Origin: Sphingomonas glacialis
GTDB taxonomy: Bacteria; Pseudomonadota; Alphaproteobacteria; Sphingomonadales; Sphingomonadaceae
Direction of reading: 5' to 3'
DNA length: 64,000 nucleotides
Assembly (NCBI RefSeq): GCF_006439055.1
Contig: NZ_RCZC01000002.1
Span: forward strand, 915,220 to 979,219
Within the stretch, counting starts at the first letter, position 1; every line of letters starts with the position of its first letter. Under the pieces are notes generated by a model that had not been told where the DNA came from, did not search any database, and worked only from the letters and a program-made list of their open reading frames with translations. Positions 47,420 through 55,815 of this stretch are shown in pieces. A program made the position numbers and the translations under genes.

Positions 47420-48429
47420 CAGAGGAACTTCCCCATCGCGCCGGCGGTATCGACCATCCGGTTCGAGAAGCCCCATTCGTTATCGTACCAGCTGACGACG
47501 CGGACGAGCTTGCCGTCCATCACCGCGGTCTCGAGGCTGTCGACCGTCGACGATGCCGGCGTGTGGACGATGTCGATCGAGACGAGCGGCTCGTCCGAAT
47601 AGACCAGGACACCCTTGAGCGGACCGCTCTCCGACGCTGCCTTGAGCACCGCGTTGACTTCCTCGCGCGTCGTGTCGCGCGACGGGACGAACGACAGATC
47701 GACGAGGCTGCCATCCGGCACGGGAACGCGGATCGCCGAGCCGTCGAGCTTGCCCTTCAGTTCGGGCAGCACTTCGGCGACGGCGCGGGCGGCACCCGTC
47801 GTGGTCGGGATGATGTTCATCGCCGCTGCGCGCGCACGGCGCAGATCGGGGTGGATCTGGTCGAGGATCTTCTGGTCGTTGGTGTAAGCATGAACCGTGG
47901 TCATCAGACCGCGCTCGATACCGATCGCATCGTTGAGCACCTTGGCGACGGGCGCGAGGCAGTTGGTCGTGCACGACGCGTTCGAGACGATCGTATGCTC
48001 GGCGGTCAGCTTGTCGTGATTGACGCCGAACACGACGGTCAGGTCGACGCCCTTGCCCGGTGCCGAGATCAGCACCTTCTTGGCGCCGGCGTCGAGATGC
48101 TTCTGGCAGCTCGCGCGATCGGTGAAGAAGCCGGTGCACTCGAGCACGATGTCGACGCCCAGTTCCTTGTGCGGGAGATTGGCGGGGTCGCGCTCGGCGG
48201 TGACGCGGATGCGCTTGCCGTCGACGACGAGGTCATTGCCCTCGGCCGAAACTTCACCGGGATATTTGCCGTGGACCGAATCGCGGCTGAACAGCCAGGC
48301 GTTCGACTTGGCATCGGCGAGATCGTTGATCGCCACCAGTTCGAGACCCGTGTCGCCGCGCTCGAGCACAGCACGCGCAACAAGGCGGCCAATGCGCCCA
48401 AAACCGTTGATCGCTACCTTGATCGTCAT
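47419..48429 (-). CDS. gap: Glyceraldehyde-3-phosphate dehydrogenase, type I
   Basis: A 336-residue NAD-linked dehydrogenase. The nucleotide loop is [16 protein letters not shown]; the catalytic site is [21 protein letters not shown] with Cys near residue 154, and the histidine lies in [29 protein letters not shown] is the conserved end. I chose ATG 48429, preceded by GGAGCCAGGA. It is first in the gap-MOSC-pgk operon. A transketolase gene, often next to gap in related bacteria, is not present here. Confidence 0.98.
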   Translation of the reverse strand: MTIKVAINGFGRIGRLVARAVLERGDTGLELVAINDLADAKSNAWLFSRDSVHGKYPGEVSAEGNDLVVDGKRIRVTAERDPANLPHKELGVDIVLECTGFFTDRASCQKHLDAGAKKVLISAPGKGVDLTVVFGVNHDKLTAEHTIVSNASCTTNCLAPVAKVLNDAIGIERGLMTTVHAYTNDQKILDQIHPDLRRARAAAMNIIPTTTGAARAVAEVLPELKGKLDGSAIRVPVPDGSLVDLSFVPSRDTTREEVNAVLKAASESGPLKGVLVYSDEPLVSIDIVHTPASSTVDSLETAVMDGKLVRVVSWYDNEWGFSNRMVDTAGAMGKFL

Positions 48430-48608
48430 CGTCCTGGCTCCTTCAAGCACTTGCGGTCGATCGGCGGCGCGCCGCCGACTCTTCTTCGATGCGCGCGTCT
48501 TTGCGGGCGCGCGGCGAGCGCGTCAACCGCCCCGAACGCGCGGCGAGTCGGGCGGCGCGCGCACGAACCCGCCTTGTTCGGGCGGTGTGCCATGCTATCT
48601 CACTCGGA

Positions 48609-48797
48609 ATGGCAGACACCTCCACCTCCTCGACCCTCGACCGCATCGACCGCGCGCTGGAGCGCATCGAAGCCGCCGCCGCCGCCCGCACCGCCAGCAA
48701 CACCGCGCTGCAGAAGCGCCACGAAAAACTCCGCACCCGCATGGCCGAAGCCGTCTCCGCGCTCGACGCGGTGATCGCGCGCGAGAGCGAAGCCTGA
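48609..48797 (+). CDS. Small coiled-coil protein coupled to zapA
   Basis: A 62-residue protein with a single predicted coiled coil (LDRIDRALERIEAAAAARTA and KLRTRMAEAVSALDAVIARE). It has no assigned family in my reading. Its stop overlaps the zapA ATG as TGATG, so the two are translated together. A small coiled-coil gene in front of zapA is common in alphaproteobacteria. A role in division with ZapA is inferred from position only. Confidence 0.8.
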   Translation: MADTSTSSTLDRIDRALERIEAAAAARTASNTALQKRHEKLRTRMAEAVSALDAVIARESEA

Positions 48798-49084
48798 TGG
48801 CCGACGTCACGCTCGAGATCGGCGATCGTCGCCACGTCGTCGCCTCGCCCGACGGGCAGGAGGACCAGTTGCGCCGCCTCGCGGCGATGCTCGACGCGCA
48901 GTGGCCGATGGCGGTGCGCGCTTCGGGCGGGCTCAGCGGCGAGCGCACGATGATGTTCGTTGCTTTGATGCTCGCCGACTCGCTCGAGGAGGCCAATCGC
49001 CGCCCGGCCGAGATCAAGGACGAGGTGCTGCTCACCACGATCGCCGAGCGGCTCGAATCGCTCGCCAACTCCCTTGAGCAATAG
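48797..49084 (+). CDS. zapA: Cell division protein ZapA
   Basis: A 95-residue FtsZ-ring-associated protein. The N-terminal part (VTLEIGDRRHVVASPDGQED) forms the ZapA globular domain and the rest is a coiled coil (ALMLADSLEEANRR, IAERLESLANSLEQ). It stabilises FtsZ filaments at midcell. It is followed within 25 bases by 6S RNA and then 5-formyl-THF cyclo-ligase, a well-known conserved order that supports all three calls. Confidence 0.94.
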   Translation: MADVTLEIGDRRHVVASPDGQEDQLRRLAAMLDAQWPMAVRASGGLSGERTMMFVALMLADSLEEANRRPAEIKDEVLLTTIAERLESLANSLEQ

Positions 49085-49106
49085 CCGCACAGCGCCTATA
49101 TCCTCT

Positions 49107-49268
49107 GGTGGCGGGCACTGCCCGGTACGAGCCTTTATTATCCCTGAGGCTATTCATCATCCAAGGGGGTTGTCCCTGCTAGGGTCTTGGCCCGAAGCAC
49201 ATGATCCCCACCTGACGTACCGCGCGTCAGAGGATAACCCGGCACACGGCCATGGCGGTCCCGCCACC
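49107..49268 (+). ncRNA. ssrS: 6S RNA
   Basis: A roughly 160-base RNA that would bind RNA polymerase holding sigma-70 and act in stationary phase. The terminal stem GGTGGCGGG (49107-49115) pairs with CCCGCCACC (49260-49268) perfectly. Its place between zapA and the 5-formyl-THF cyclo-ligase gene is the typical one in proteobacteria. The internal part is less GC-rich in its centre (TATTCATCATCC) as expected for the open bubble. Exact ends are inferred from the stem. Confidence 0.85.
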
Positions 49269-49292
49269 GCTTCCCAAACCTTGCGACACCTC

Positions 49293-49479
49293 CGTCGCCC
49301 CGGCACAGGCCGGGGCCGGCCGGCGACGCGCACGCGGCCAGCCCAGCGCGCCCGGACCACCGCGTCCCCATCCTCGCAACATCCCCGTCGCCCCGGCGAA
49401 GGCCGGGGCCGGCCAGCGGTGCGCGCACGGCCAGCCCATCGCGCCCGACATAGCGGCCCCCGCCTTCGCCGGGGCGACG
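49293..49479. repeat. CGTCGCCCCGG palindromic elements, copy 4 with partial tandem
   Basis: A complete element (49386-49479) preceded by a half element starting at 49293 with the same left arm and related inner sequence (GGCCAGCCCA in both). The two fill the space between 6S RNA and the cyclo-ligase gene. The right arm GGGGCGACG stops two bases before the GTG start. Confidence 0.93.
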
Positions 49480-49480
49480 G

Positions 49481-50029
49481 GTGGTGATCGACAAGCGGGC
49501 CCTGCGCGCGCGTATCCGCGCCGCGCGCGACGCCTTCTTCGCAGGCGGTCCGCCCGCCATCGTGCCGCCGCCAGAATTGCTGGCGCTGCTCGCGCCCGGC
49601 CTGACCGTCACCTCCTACGTTCCGATCGGCAGCGAAGCCGACCCCTCCCCGCTCGCACGCGCCGCGGTCGAGGCCGGATGCAGCATCGCGCTGCCGCACG
49701 TCACGACGCGCAGCGAACCGATGCGCTTCCTCGCCTGGGATACCGAGGCTGCGCTTCAGGCGGGCCCCTACGGCCTCCACCAGCCCGCCAGCGAGGCACA
49801 GGCGCTCGCCCCCGACATCATCCTGACGCCGCTGCTCGCCTTCGACGCCAAGCTCGACCGGCTCGGCCAGGGCGCGGGCTATTACGACCGCGCCTTCGCG
49901 CAATTCCCCACCGCGCGCCGAATCGGCGTTGCGTGGAGCGTACAACAGGTCGAAACCCTGCCGACCGACGCGTGGGACATGCCGCTCCACGCGATCATCA
50001 CCGAAACCGGATGGATCGAACGCCCATGA
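49481..50029 (+). CDS. 5-formyltetrahydrofolate cyclo-ligase
   Basis: A 182-residue ATP-dependent enzyme that converts 5-formyl-THF to 5,10-methenyl-THF. Motifs: DKRALRARIRAARDAF, SYVPIGSEADPSPL and the conserved LTPLLAFDAKLDRLGQGAGYYDRAF with GQGAGYYDR. Two GTG triplets at 49481 and 49484 are possible starts. No ordinary Shine-Dalgarno is present; the purine-rich GGGGCGACGG before them is the end of a palindromic element. The stop overlaps the DUF2842 gene as ATGA. Position after zapA and 6S RNA is typical. Confidence 0.95.
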   Translation: MVIDKRALRARIRAARDAFFAGGPPAIVPPPELLALLAPGLTVTSYVPIGSEADPSPLARAAVEAGCSIALPHVTTRSEPMRFLAWDTEAALQAGPYGLHQPASEAQALAPDIILTPLLAFDAKLDRLGQGAGYYDRAFAQFPTARRIGVAWSVQQVETLPTDAWDMPLHAIITETGWIERP

Positions 50030-50235
50030 CCCCAAGCTGGCGCAAACCGGTCGGGATGCTCGCCATCCTCGTCCTGATCGGCCTGTGGTGCGTGGCGGCG
50101 GCGAGTCTGTCGGGCGTGGTCGGTGGGTGGCACCCGCTGCTGCAGGCGCTGTTCTACCTTATCGCGGGAATCGCCTGGATCTGGGTTTTGCCGCTCCGGC
50201 GCATGTTGGCGTGGATGGAAACCGGCACCTGGTAG
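50026..50235 (+). CDS. DUF2842 family small membrane protein
   Basis: A 69-residue protein with two hydrophobic segments (about 10-28 and 40-58) and the ending LRRMLAWMETGTW. DUF2842 proteins are found in alphaproteobacteria near the cyclo-ligase gene; function unknown. Its ATG overlaps the cyclo-ligase stop as ATGA. Confidence 0.88.
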   Translation: MTPSWRKPVGMLAILVLIGLWCVAAASLSGVVGGWHPLLQALFYLIAGIAWIWVLPLRRMLAWMETGTW

Positions 50236-50385
50236 GCAGCGCATGATTCGCGGGGCCACATTCAAGCGCCCGAGACGATCCTGCAAAACACGACCGACTG
50301 AGCCGCGGCAGCACGACAGTTGGCCGGAGATTTGCGTCTAATGTCTGGGATCTAAGTCCGCGAAACGCCATCCCAAATCAGGGAA

Positions 50386-50462
<77 letters not shown>

Positions 50463-50506
50463 TTATTCAGCGTGAGGCGCGTCTCTATGGGGGTGACTCC
50501 AGACTG

Positions 50507-51721
50507 TCAACCGCCCGTTTCACGTTCTTCCGAAGAATTTGCAAAATTGCCGGGACGGCGCTGGGTCAAAGTCCCGTGTTCAAACAGGAAACCGGCGATA
50601 TCGGGTTTTCCCGCCGCTCCGAGCACGGTTTGCAGGATGATCAGCAACGGCACGGCGAGCAGCGTCCCCGCCGTCCCCCACACCCACGACCAGAACGAAA
50701 TCGACACGAGAATCATGATCGGGTTGATCGTCAGACGGTGCCCGACGATCAGCGGGGTGATCGCATTGGCCTCGACCAGATGGCAGCCGATCATCACGAA
50801 CGCCGGCACCAACGCGACCCAGATGTCCTGGAAGGTCATCAACCCACCGAGCGCGAGCAGCATCGCTGCGGTGATCGGCCCGAAATAGGGCACGTAATTG
50901 AGCAAGGCGACGATCCCGCCCCACATCAGCGGGAACGGCATCCCCATCAGATAGAGCAGCGCCGAAATCGCCAACCCGAGCGCGAGGTTGATGATCGTGA
51001 TCGTGCCGAGATAGGCCGAGGTATCGTCGACGACATTCTGGATCACGCGCGCGGTCGCCATCGCGCCGCCGAAGCTTGAGCGGCTCGTGATCGTGCGGCG
51101 CCGCAGCCGCGTCCAGCCCGACAGGAAGAAGAACACCACCAGGATCCCGAAGAACACCTGAACGATCACCGATGGCGCAAAGCTCGCGGCGAGTTCGAGG
51201 ATCGAGCTCGGCGGGGTCACCGCCGCGGTCGGCGGCGCCTTGACCGGTCCGGTCGCGGCGAGGTGCTGCACCGTGCGATTGAGATATTTCTGGAAGCTTG
51301 CGTAGAGGTCGATCAGCGGCGCGATATTCATCTGGATCCGGTCGATCCGCTCGGGCAGCCGGCGGAAGAATTCGGTCGCGGGAACGATGATCGCCGCGAG
51401 CGCGACGTTTGCGGCGATGAGGAACAGCAGCACGCAGGTCAGCGCGGCGAGCGCCGAAGGCACGCGCCGTCGCTCGAGCCACTCGAGCACCGGAACCAAG
51501 GCGATCGCAATCACCAGCGCCGCCGTGGTCGGCAGGAAGAACTCCGCCCCCGCCTTGAGTGCGAACGGCAACGCCACCGTCAGCCCCACCCCGGCAATCA
51601 GCGTCAGCGCCGCCAGCAGGCGATCGCGCCGCATCGCGATCCGCCATTCATCCTCGGGCTCCTCGGCGGGAACCGGGGGCAGTTCGAACGCCCCACTCAT
51701 GCTGTTGTCGCGATCTGCCAT
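50507..51721 (-). CDS. AI-2E family (PerM/YhhQ-like) transporter
   Basis: A 404-residue inner-membrane protein of the AI-2 exporter-like superfamily (PF01594 group). About eight hydrophobic segments are visible, with a soluble region after the second pair (RLPERIDRIQMNIAPLIDLY, about 90-150). Conserved ends include LWGGIVALLNYVPYFGP-type sequence (PLMWGGIVALLNYVPYFGPI) and HLVEANAITPLIVGHRL. Members have been linked to autoinducer-2 export, Na+/H+ exchange or other roles, so the substrate is open. I chose ATG 51721; no strong ribosome site is visible. It is divergent from glpK with 55 bases between them. Confidence 0.9.
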   Translation of the reverse strand: MADRDNSMSGAFELPPVPAEEPEDEWRIAMRRDRLLAALTLIAGVGLTVALPFALKAGAEFFLPTTAALVIAIALVPVLEWLERRRVPSALAALTCVLLFLIAANVALAAIIVPATEFFRRLPERIDRIQMNIAPLIDLYASFQKYLNRTVQHLAATGPVKAPPTAAVTPPSSILELAASFAPSVIVQVFFGILVVFFFLSGWTRLRRRTITSRSSFGGAMATARVIQNVVDDTSAYLGTITIINLALGLAISALLYLMGMPFPLMWGGIVALLNYVPYFGPITAAMLLALGGLMTFQDIWVALVPAFVMIGCHLVEANAITPLIVGHRLTINPIMILVSISFWSWVWGTAGTLLAVPLLIILQTVLGAAGKPDIAGFLFEHGTLTQRRPGNFANSSEERETGG

Positions 51722-51776
51722 ACAGGCGACCGTAGCGGCATTCCCACGCCACGCAAACGGCGCTAGCCATACGCAT

Positions 51777-53243
51777 ATGTCCGATCTTCTTCTCGTCATC
51801 GACGAAGGCACGACCTCGACTCGTGCCATGCTGTTCCAGCCCGACGGCCAGTGCCGCGCGACCAGAGCGGTCGAGCTCACGCAACATTATCCCGCACCCG
51901 GCCGAGTCGAGCATGACGCGCGCGAGATCTGGGAAAAGACGCTCGCCGTCACACGCGCCGTGATCGACGAAGCGGGCGGCGCCGAGAAGATCGCTGCGAT
52001 CGGCATCACCAACCAGCGCGAAACCGTGGTGTTCTGGGACCGCGAGACCGGCGAGCCCTTGAGCCCCGCGATCGTCTGGCAGGACCGCCGCACCGCGGCG
52101 ACCTGTCGCGACCTGAAGGATGCCGGCAACGAGCCGATGGTCCAGGCAAAGACCGGCCTGCTGCTCGATCCGTATTTCTCGGGGAGCAAGATCGGCTGGG
52201 CGATGGCGAACTGGCCCGAGGTGAGGGCGGCGGGCAAGCGACTCGCGGTCGGCACGGTCGAGAGCTGGCTGATCTGGAAGCTCACGGGTGGCTTGCACAT
52301 CACCGACGCAACCAACGCCAGCCGCACCGCGCTGATGGCGATCGGCAGCGGCAATTGGGACGACGGGCTGATCGAGCTGTTCGGCGCGCCGCGCGGCGCC
52401 TTGCCAGAGATCGTCGATTGCGCCGGCCGCTTCGGCGAAACGACGCTGTTCGGCGCGGCGATCCCGATCTGTGGCATCGCCGGCGACCAGCAGGCGGCGA
52501 CGATCGGCCAATCGTGCCTCAAGATCGGCGAGACCAAGGCGACCTTCGGCACCGGCGCGTTCGTGCTGAGCCAGGCCGGCCCCACCCCACCGACCTCGCG
52601 CAACCGCCTGCTCTCGACGATCGCGTGGCAGCTCGACGGGCGCCGCGCCTATGCGCTCGAAGGTTCGGTGTTCGTCGCGGGCAGCCTGATCAAATGGCTG
52701 CGCGACGAGGTCGGGCTGATCGGCAGCGCGGCCGAGACCGAGGCGCTCGCGCATAGCGTGCCCGACAATGGCGGCGTCTATTGCGTCCCCGCGCTGTCGG
52801 GCCTCGGCGCGCCGTGGTGGGAGCCCGATGCGCGCGGGACGATCTCCGGCCTGAGCTTCTCGACCGGCAAGGCGCATATCGTCCGCGCCGCGCTCGAGGC
52901 GATGGCCCACCAGGCGCACGACCTCAAGACCGCCTTCGCCGCCGACGGCGTCGATTGGAAGAGCGTGCGGATCGACGGCGGGATGGTCGCCAACAATTGG
53001 ATGGCGCAGGACATGGCCGATATCCTCGGCGTCTGCGTCGAGCGGCCGAAGTTCGCCGAAACGACTGCGCTCGGCGCGGCGATGCTCGCCGGGATCGGTT
53101 GCGGGCTGTTCGCCGATCTCGCCGCGGCGAGCGTCATGCGCGGCGCGGTCGAGAGTTTCGAGCCCGCCATCGCCGACGAGGATCGCGCCGCACGGCTCGA
53201 CGGCTGGCGCGCGGCGGTCCAGCGGGTGATCGCGGTGCCGTGA
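51777..53243 (+). CDS. glpK: Glycerol kinase
   Basis: A 488-residue FGGY-family kinase that makes glycerol 3-phosphate from glycerol and ATP. Motifs: VIDEGTTSTRAMLF near residue 6, IGITNQRETVVFWDRETGEP, IVWQDRRTAATC (glycerol-binding region), FGTGAFVLSQ and the C-terminal LGAAMLAGIGCGLF. It begins close to the divergent permease gene. No glpF or glpD is next to it in the window. Confidence 0.96.
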   Translation: MSDLLLVIDEGTTSTRAMLFQPDGQCRATRAVELTQHYPAPGRVEHDAREIWEKTLAVTRAVIDEAGGAEKIAAIGITNQRETVVFWDRETGEPLSPAIVWQDRRTAATCRDLKDAGNEPMVQAKTGLLLDPYFSGSKIGWAMANWPEVRAAGKRLAVGTVESWLIWKLTGGLHITDATNASRTALMAIGSGNWDDGLIELFGAPRGALPEIVDCAGRFGETTLFGAAIPICGIAGDQQAATIGQSCLKIGETKATFGTGAFVLSQAGPTPPTSRNRLLSTIAWQLDGRRAYALEGSVFVAGSLIKWLRDEVGLIGSAAETEALAHSVPDNGGVYCVPALSGLGAPWWEPDARGTISGLSFSTGKAHIVRAALEAMAHQAHDLKTAFAADGVDWKSVRIDGGMVANNWMAQDMADILGVCVERPKFAETTALGAAMLAGIGCGLFADLAAASVMRGAVESFEPAIADEDRAARLDGWRAAVQRVIAVP

Positions 53244-53370
53244 TCCGCTCCGGCGCGTACCGTCTCGTGTCGCGCGCAATGTGTGTCGCTTCGCAACGAC
53301 TTGGCGGTATTGCCTGCGCTTGCGAATCGGCCGTCGGACGCGATCCCGGCGGAAATGCCAGGGATCCATG

Positions 53371-54339
53371 ATGACCGATACCGACCTGCCAAGCCCAGCG
53401 CATAGCCAGCGATCTTTCGTCTTCATCGGCAAGGATGGCCTGCGCGCCGGGTGGAGCCTGCTACTCTATCTGATCTTCGTCGCGGTCTTGGCCGCGGTGG
53501 TGGCCGGGGTCACGATGGGCTTCCATCCCCCGACGCCGAAGGCCGGAACCCCGCAAGCCCCGCTGCCGACGATCGGCGGCGAGGCGGCGAGCTTCTTCGT
53601 CGTCGCCTTCGCGGCCTTCCTCGTCGCGGGGATCGAGCGGCGTCCGTTTTCGCACTATGGCCTGCGCGCCGCGGCACTCCTGCCCGATCTGCTCAAGGGC
53701 ATGGCGTGGGGGCTGGCGATGCTGTCGCTGCTCGTCGGCATGCTCGCGCTGTCGGGCGTGCTGGTGTTCGACGGCGTTGCGCTGGGTCTCGGCGAGGCGC
53801 TTCGCTATGGCGGCTTGTGGTTCGTCGCCTTCTGCCTGGTCGGGCTGTTCGAAGAATTTCTCACGCGCGGGTTTCTGCAATTCACGCTCGCGCGCGGGAT
53901 CGCCGGGATCGTCTCGGCGATATCGCCGACCAATACCTATGCGCGGACGATCGGCTTCTGGGTCGCGGCGGCGGTCTTCTCGGTCGGCCTGTTCGCGGTC
54001 GGGCACCTTTTCAACAACGGTGAGACCGCGATGGGACTGGTCAGCGTCGCATTGGCGGGGCTGACTTTCGCCTATGTGCTGTACCGTACCGGCTCGCTGT
54101 GGTGGGCGATCGGCTTTCACGCGACCTGGGACTGGGCGCAGTCCTTCCTCTACGGCGTGCCCGATTCGGGCGGCATGATGCAGGGGCATCTGCTGCTGAC
54201 GCACCCGGTCGGCGCGACGTGGCTGTCGGGCGGCGCGACCGGCCCCGAGGGCAGCGTGCTGGTCATCCCCGTGTTGCTGCTGACAATCCTGATCATCCAC
54301 CGCACGCTGCCGCGTCGCGCGACCGCGTTCGACGCCTGA
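53371..54339 (+). CDS. CPBP family intramembrane metalloprotease
   Basis: A 322-residue membrane protease of the CAAX-protease/bacteriocin-processing (CPBP, Abi) family. Motif 1 is LFEEFLTRGFLQF near residue 160 with the two glutamates, motif 2 is FAVGHLFNN near 210 and motif 3 is HATWDWAQSF near 250; these give the three putative active-site elements. About eight hydrophobic segments are seen. CPBP members process small peptides or give immunity to bacteriocins; substrate unknown. I chose ATG 53371 because AGGGA is six bases upstream; ATG 53368 is almost equally possible. Confidence 0.9.
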   Translation: MTDTDLPSPAHSQRSFVFIGKDGLRAGWSLLLYLIFVAVLAAVVAGVTMGFHPPTPKAGTPQAPLPTIGGEAASFFVVAFAAFLVAGIERRPFSHYGLRAAALLPDLLKGMAWGLAMLSLLVGMLALSGVLVFDGVALGLGEALRYGGLWFVAFCLVGLFEEFLTRGFLQFTLARGIAGIVSAISPTNTYARTIGFWVAAAVFSVGLFAVGHLFNNGETAMGLVSVALAGLTFAYVLYRTGSLWWAIGFHATWDWAQSFLYGVPDSGGMMQGHLLLTHPVGATWLSGGATGPEGSVLVIPVLLLTILIIHRTLPRRATAFDA

Positions 54340-54342
54340 GCC

Positions 54343-55668
54343 TCAGGCCAGGCGCGCGCGCAGCCGCCTCGCCGGCACGCGTGCGGCCAGGCGCCGCAGC
54401 AGCAGCGCCAGCATCCAGCCCGCCGCCAGGATCAGGAACGGCATCGCCGGATAATGATAGCGCGTCTGGCCGGTAAAGCCGAACGCCGTCAGCGTCGCGA
54501 ACGCCGGCATGCACCCGAGCAGCAGCAGCGGCGCATGATCGAACCGCCCGCGCAGTCGATCGCGCACCGCCACGCCGAGCGCGAACAGGCCCAGCCCGAC
54601 CAGCGCCATGTAATATAGCTGGTCGACGCCCTGCACCACGCGCCATGCGGTCGATCGATCGGGATAGGTCTTTTCGAGTGACCAGAAGGCGTCCGAGTCC
54701 TTCAGCCACAGCATCGCCATCTTGCGGACGCCGAGCAGGCTCCATTGCGCCGGATGCGCGGCGATCCAGGCGATCGCGCGCGCCTTGAAGCGACGGTCGA
54801 GCTCGACCTGCTGCGCGACACGCTGGCTATAGGGGATGCCGACCATTTCGTCCCAATACGGCGTCCGCTCCCACGCGAACCAGTCACCCGTCGCACGGTC
54901 GTTGGCGCCGTAGAACAGCGCAACGCCGCCATTGGTCGAGACCGGCACGAACGTCCCCATCCGTTCGCCGTTGCGCAGCGTCCATGGCAACACCACCGCC
55001 GCCAGCGTCACCTGCACCAACACCACCGCTCGCAACGCATCGCGCCACCGGAAATCGCGGAAACTCAGCAGCAGCGCGACGATCACGCCAAGCGGGAACA
55101 CCAGCATCTGCGCACGCATCAGCGTCGCCAGCCCGAACAGCGCGCCCGCGGCGATCAGCGCGAGGCTGTTCTTGCGCCCGGCGATCAGCGCCACCACCGC
55201 AACCATGCTCAGCGCGGTCGATGCCGTCTCCGAACAGGGCTGCCCGACATAGGCGATGTGCGCCGGGTACAGCGCGTAGAGCAGCAGCGCGAGCCGCGTC
55301 GCCAGCGGCCCGGCGCCGAGCAACCGCCCGAGCCAGACGATCGCACCGAGGATCACCGCGACCGACACGAGGTTCAGCAGCAACGGCCCGAACAGCCCCG
55401 GCCCGAACAGCATCATGCTGCCCGCCAGCAAAGCGGGATAGCCGACCGGCCAGAACGCGGTCGGATATCCGGCCTCCTGATAGCCCATCCCGCGCGCCAT
55501 CTCGGCGGCGCGCACTATATACCATTCGCCATCGGACACGGCGTCCTGCGGAAGCAGCACGAGCAAGGCGAGCCGCAGCAGCAGTGCGAGCGCAAACAGC
55601 GCCGGCACAACCCAAAGCGAGGTCTCGAATACCGCGATCCGTGTGCCGAGCGATCGACTCGCCGTCAT
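54343..55668 (-). CDS. Glycosyltransferase family 39-like membrane protein
   Basis: A 441-residue inner-membrane enzyme of the GT39/ArnT-like type with about ten hydrophobic segments. Family signs are the acidic motif near the N-terminus (LPQDAVSDGEWYIVRAAEMA) in the first periplasmic loop and YPAHIAYVGQPCSET in the core. These enzymes move a sugar from a lipid carrier to lipid or protein. The acceptor is unknown. GGGGAGGGCAGGGC precedes ATG 55668. It is convergent with the CPBP gene; their stop codons lie within the small palindrome GCCTGAGCCTCAGGC. Confidence 0.82.
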   Translation of the reverse strand: MTASRSLGTRIAVFETSLWVVPALFALALLLRLALLVLLPQDAVSDGEWYIVRAAEMARGMGYQEAGYPTAFWPVGYPALLAGSMMLFGPGLFGPLLLNLVSVAVILGAIVWLGRLLGAGPLATRLALLLYALYPAHIAYVGQPCSETASTALSMVAVVALIAGRKNSLALIAAGALFGLATLMRAQMLVFPLGVIVALLLSFRDFRWRDALRAVVLVQVTLAAVVLPWTLRNGERMGTFVPVSTNGGVALFYGANDRATGDWFAWERTPYWDEMVGIPYSQRVAQQVELDRRFKARAIAWIAAHPAQWSLLGVRKMAMLWLKDSDAFWSLEKTYPDRSTAWRVVQGVDQLYYMALVGLGLFALGVAVRDRLRGRFDHAPLLLLGCMPAFATLTAFGFTGQTRYHYPAMPFLILAAGWMLALLLRRLAARVPARRLRARLA

Positions 55669-55815
55669 GCCCTGCCCTCCCCGTCGTGTGCGACAGGACA
55701 AAGCGCGAAATACGCCCGAAGCGCCAGAGCGTTAAGAACGAATTTACCCGACGCGCGCCACCAATCGGTTACCGCCGCCTTAACGGAGGTGGTTAAGGTC
55801 TTGCCCCGGGAACGC

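Noticed and set aside
54334..54348. Palindrome GCCTGAGCCTCAGGC covering the two convergent stop codons as a terminator
   Set aside because: Only seven-base arms with a one-base loop and no T-run; likely chance from paired stop codons.
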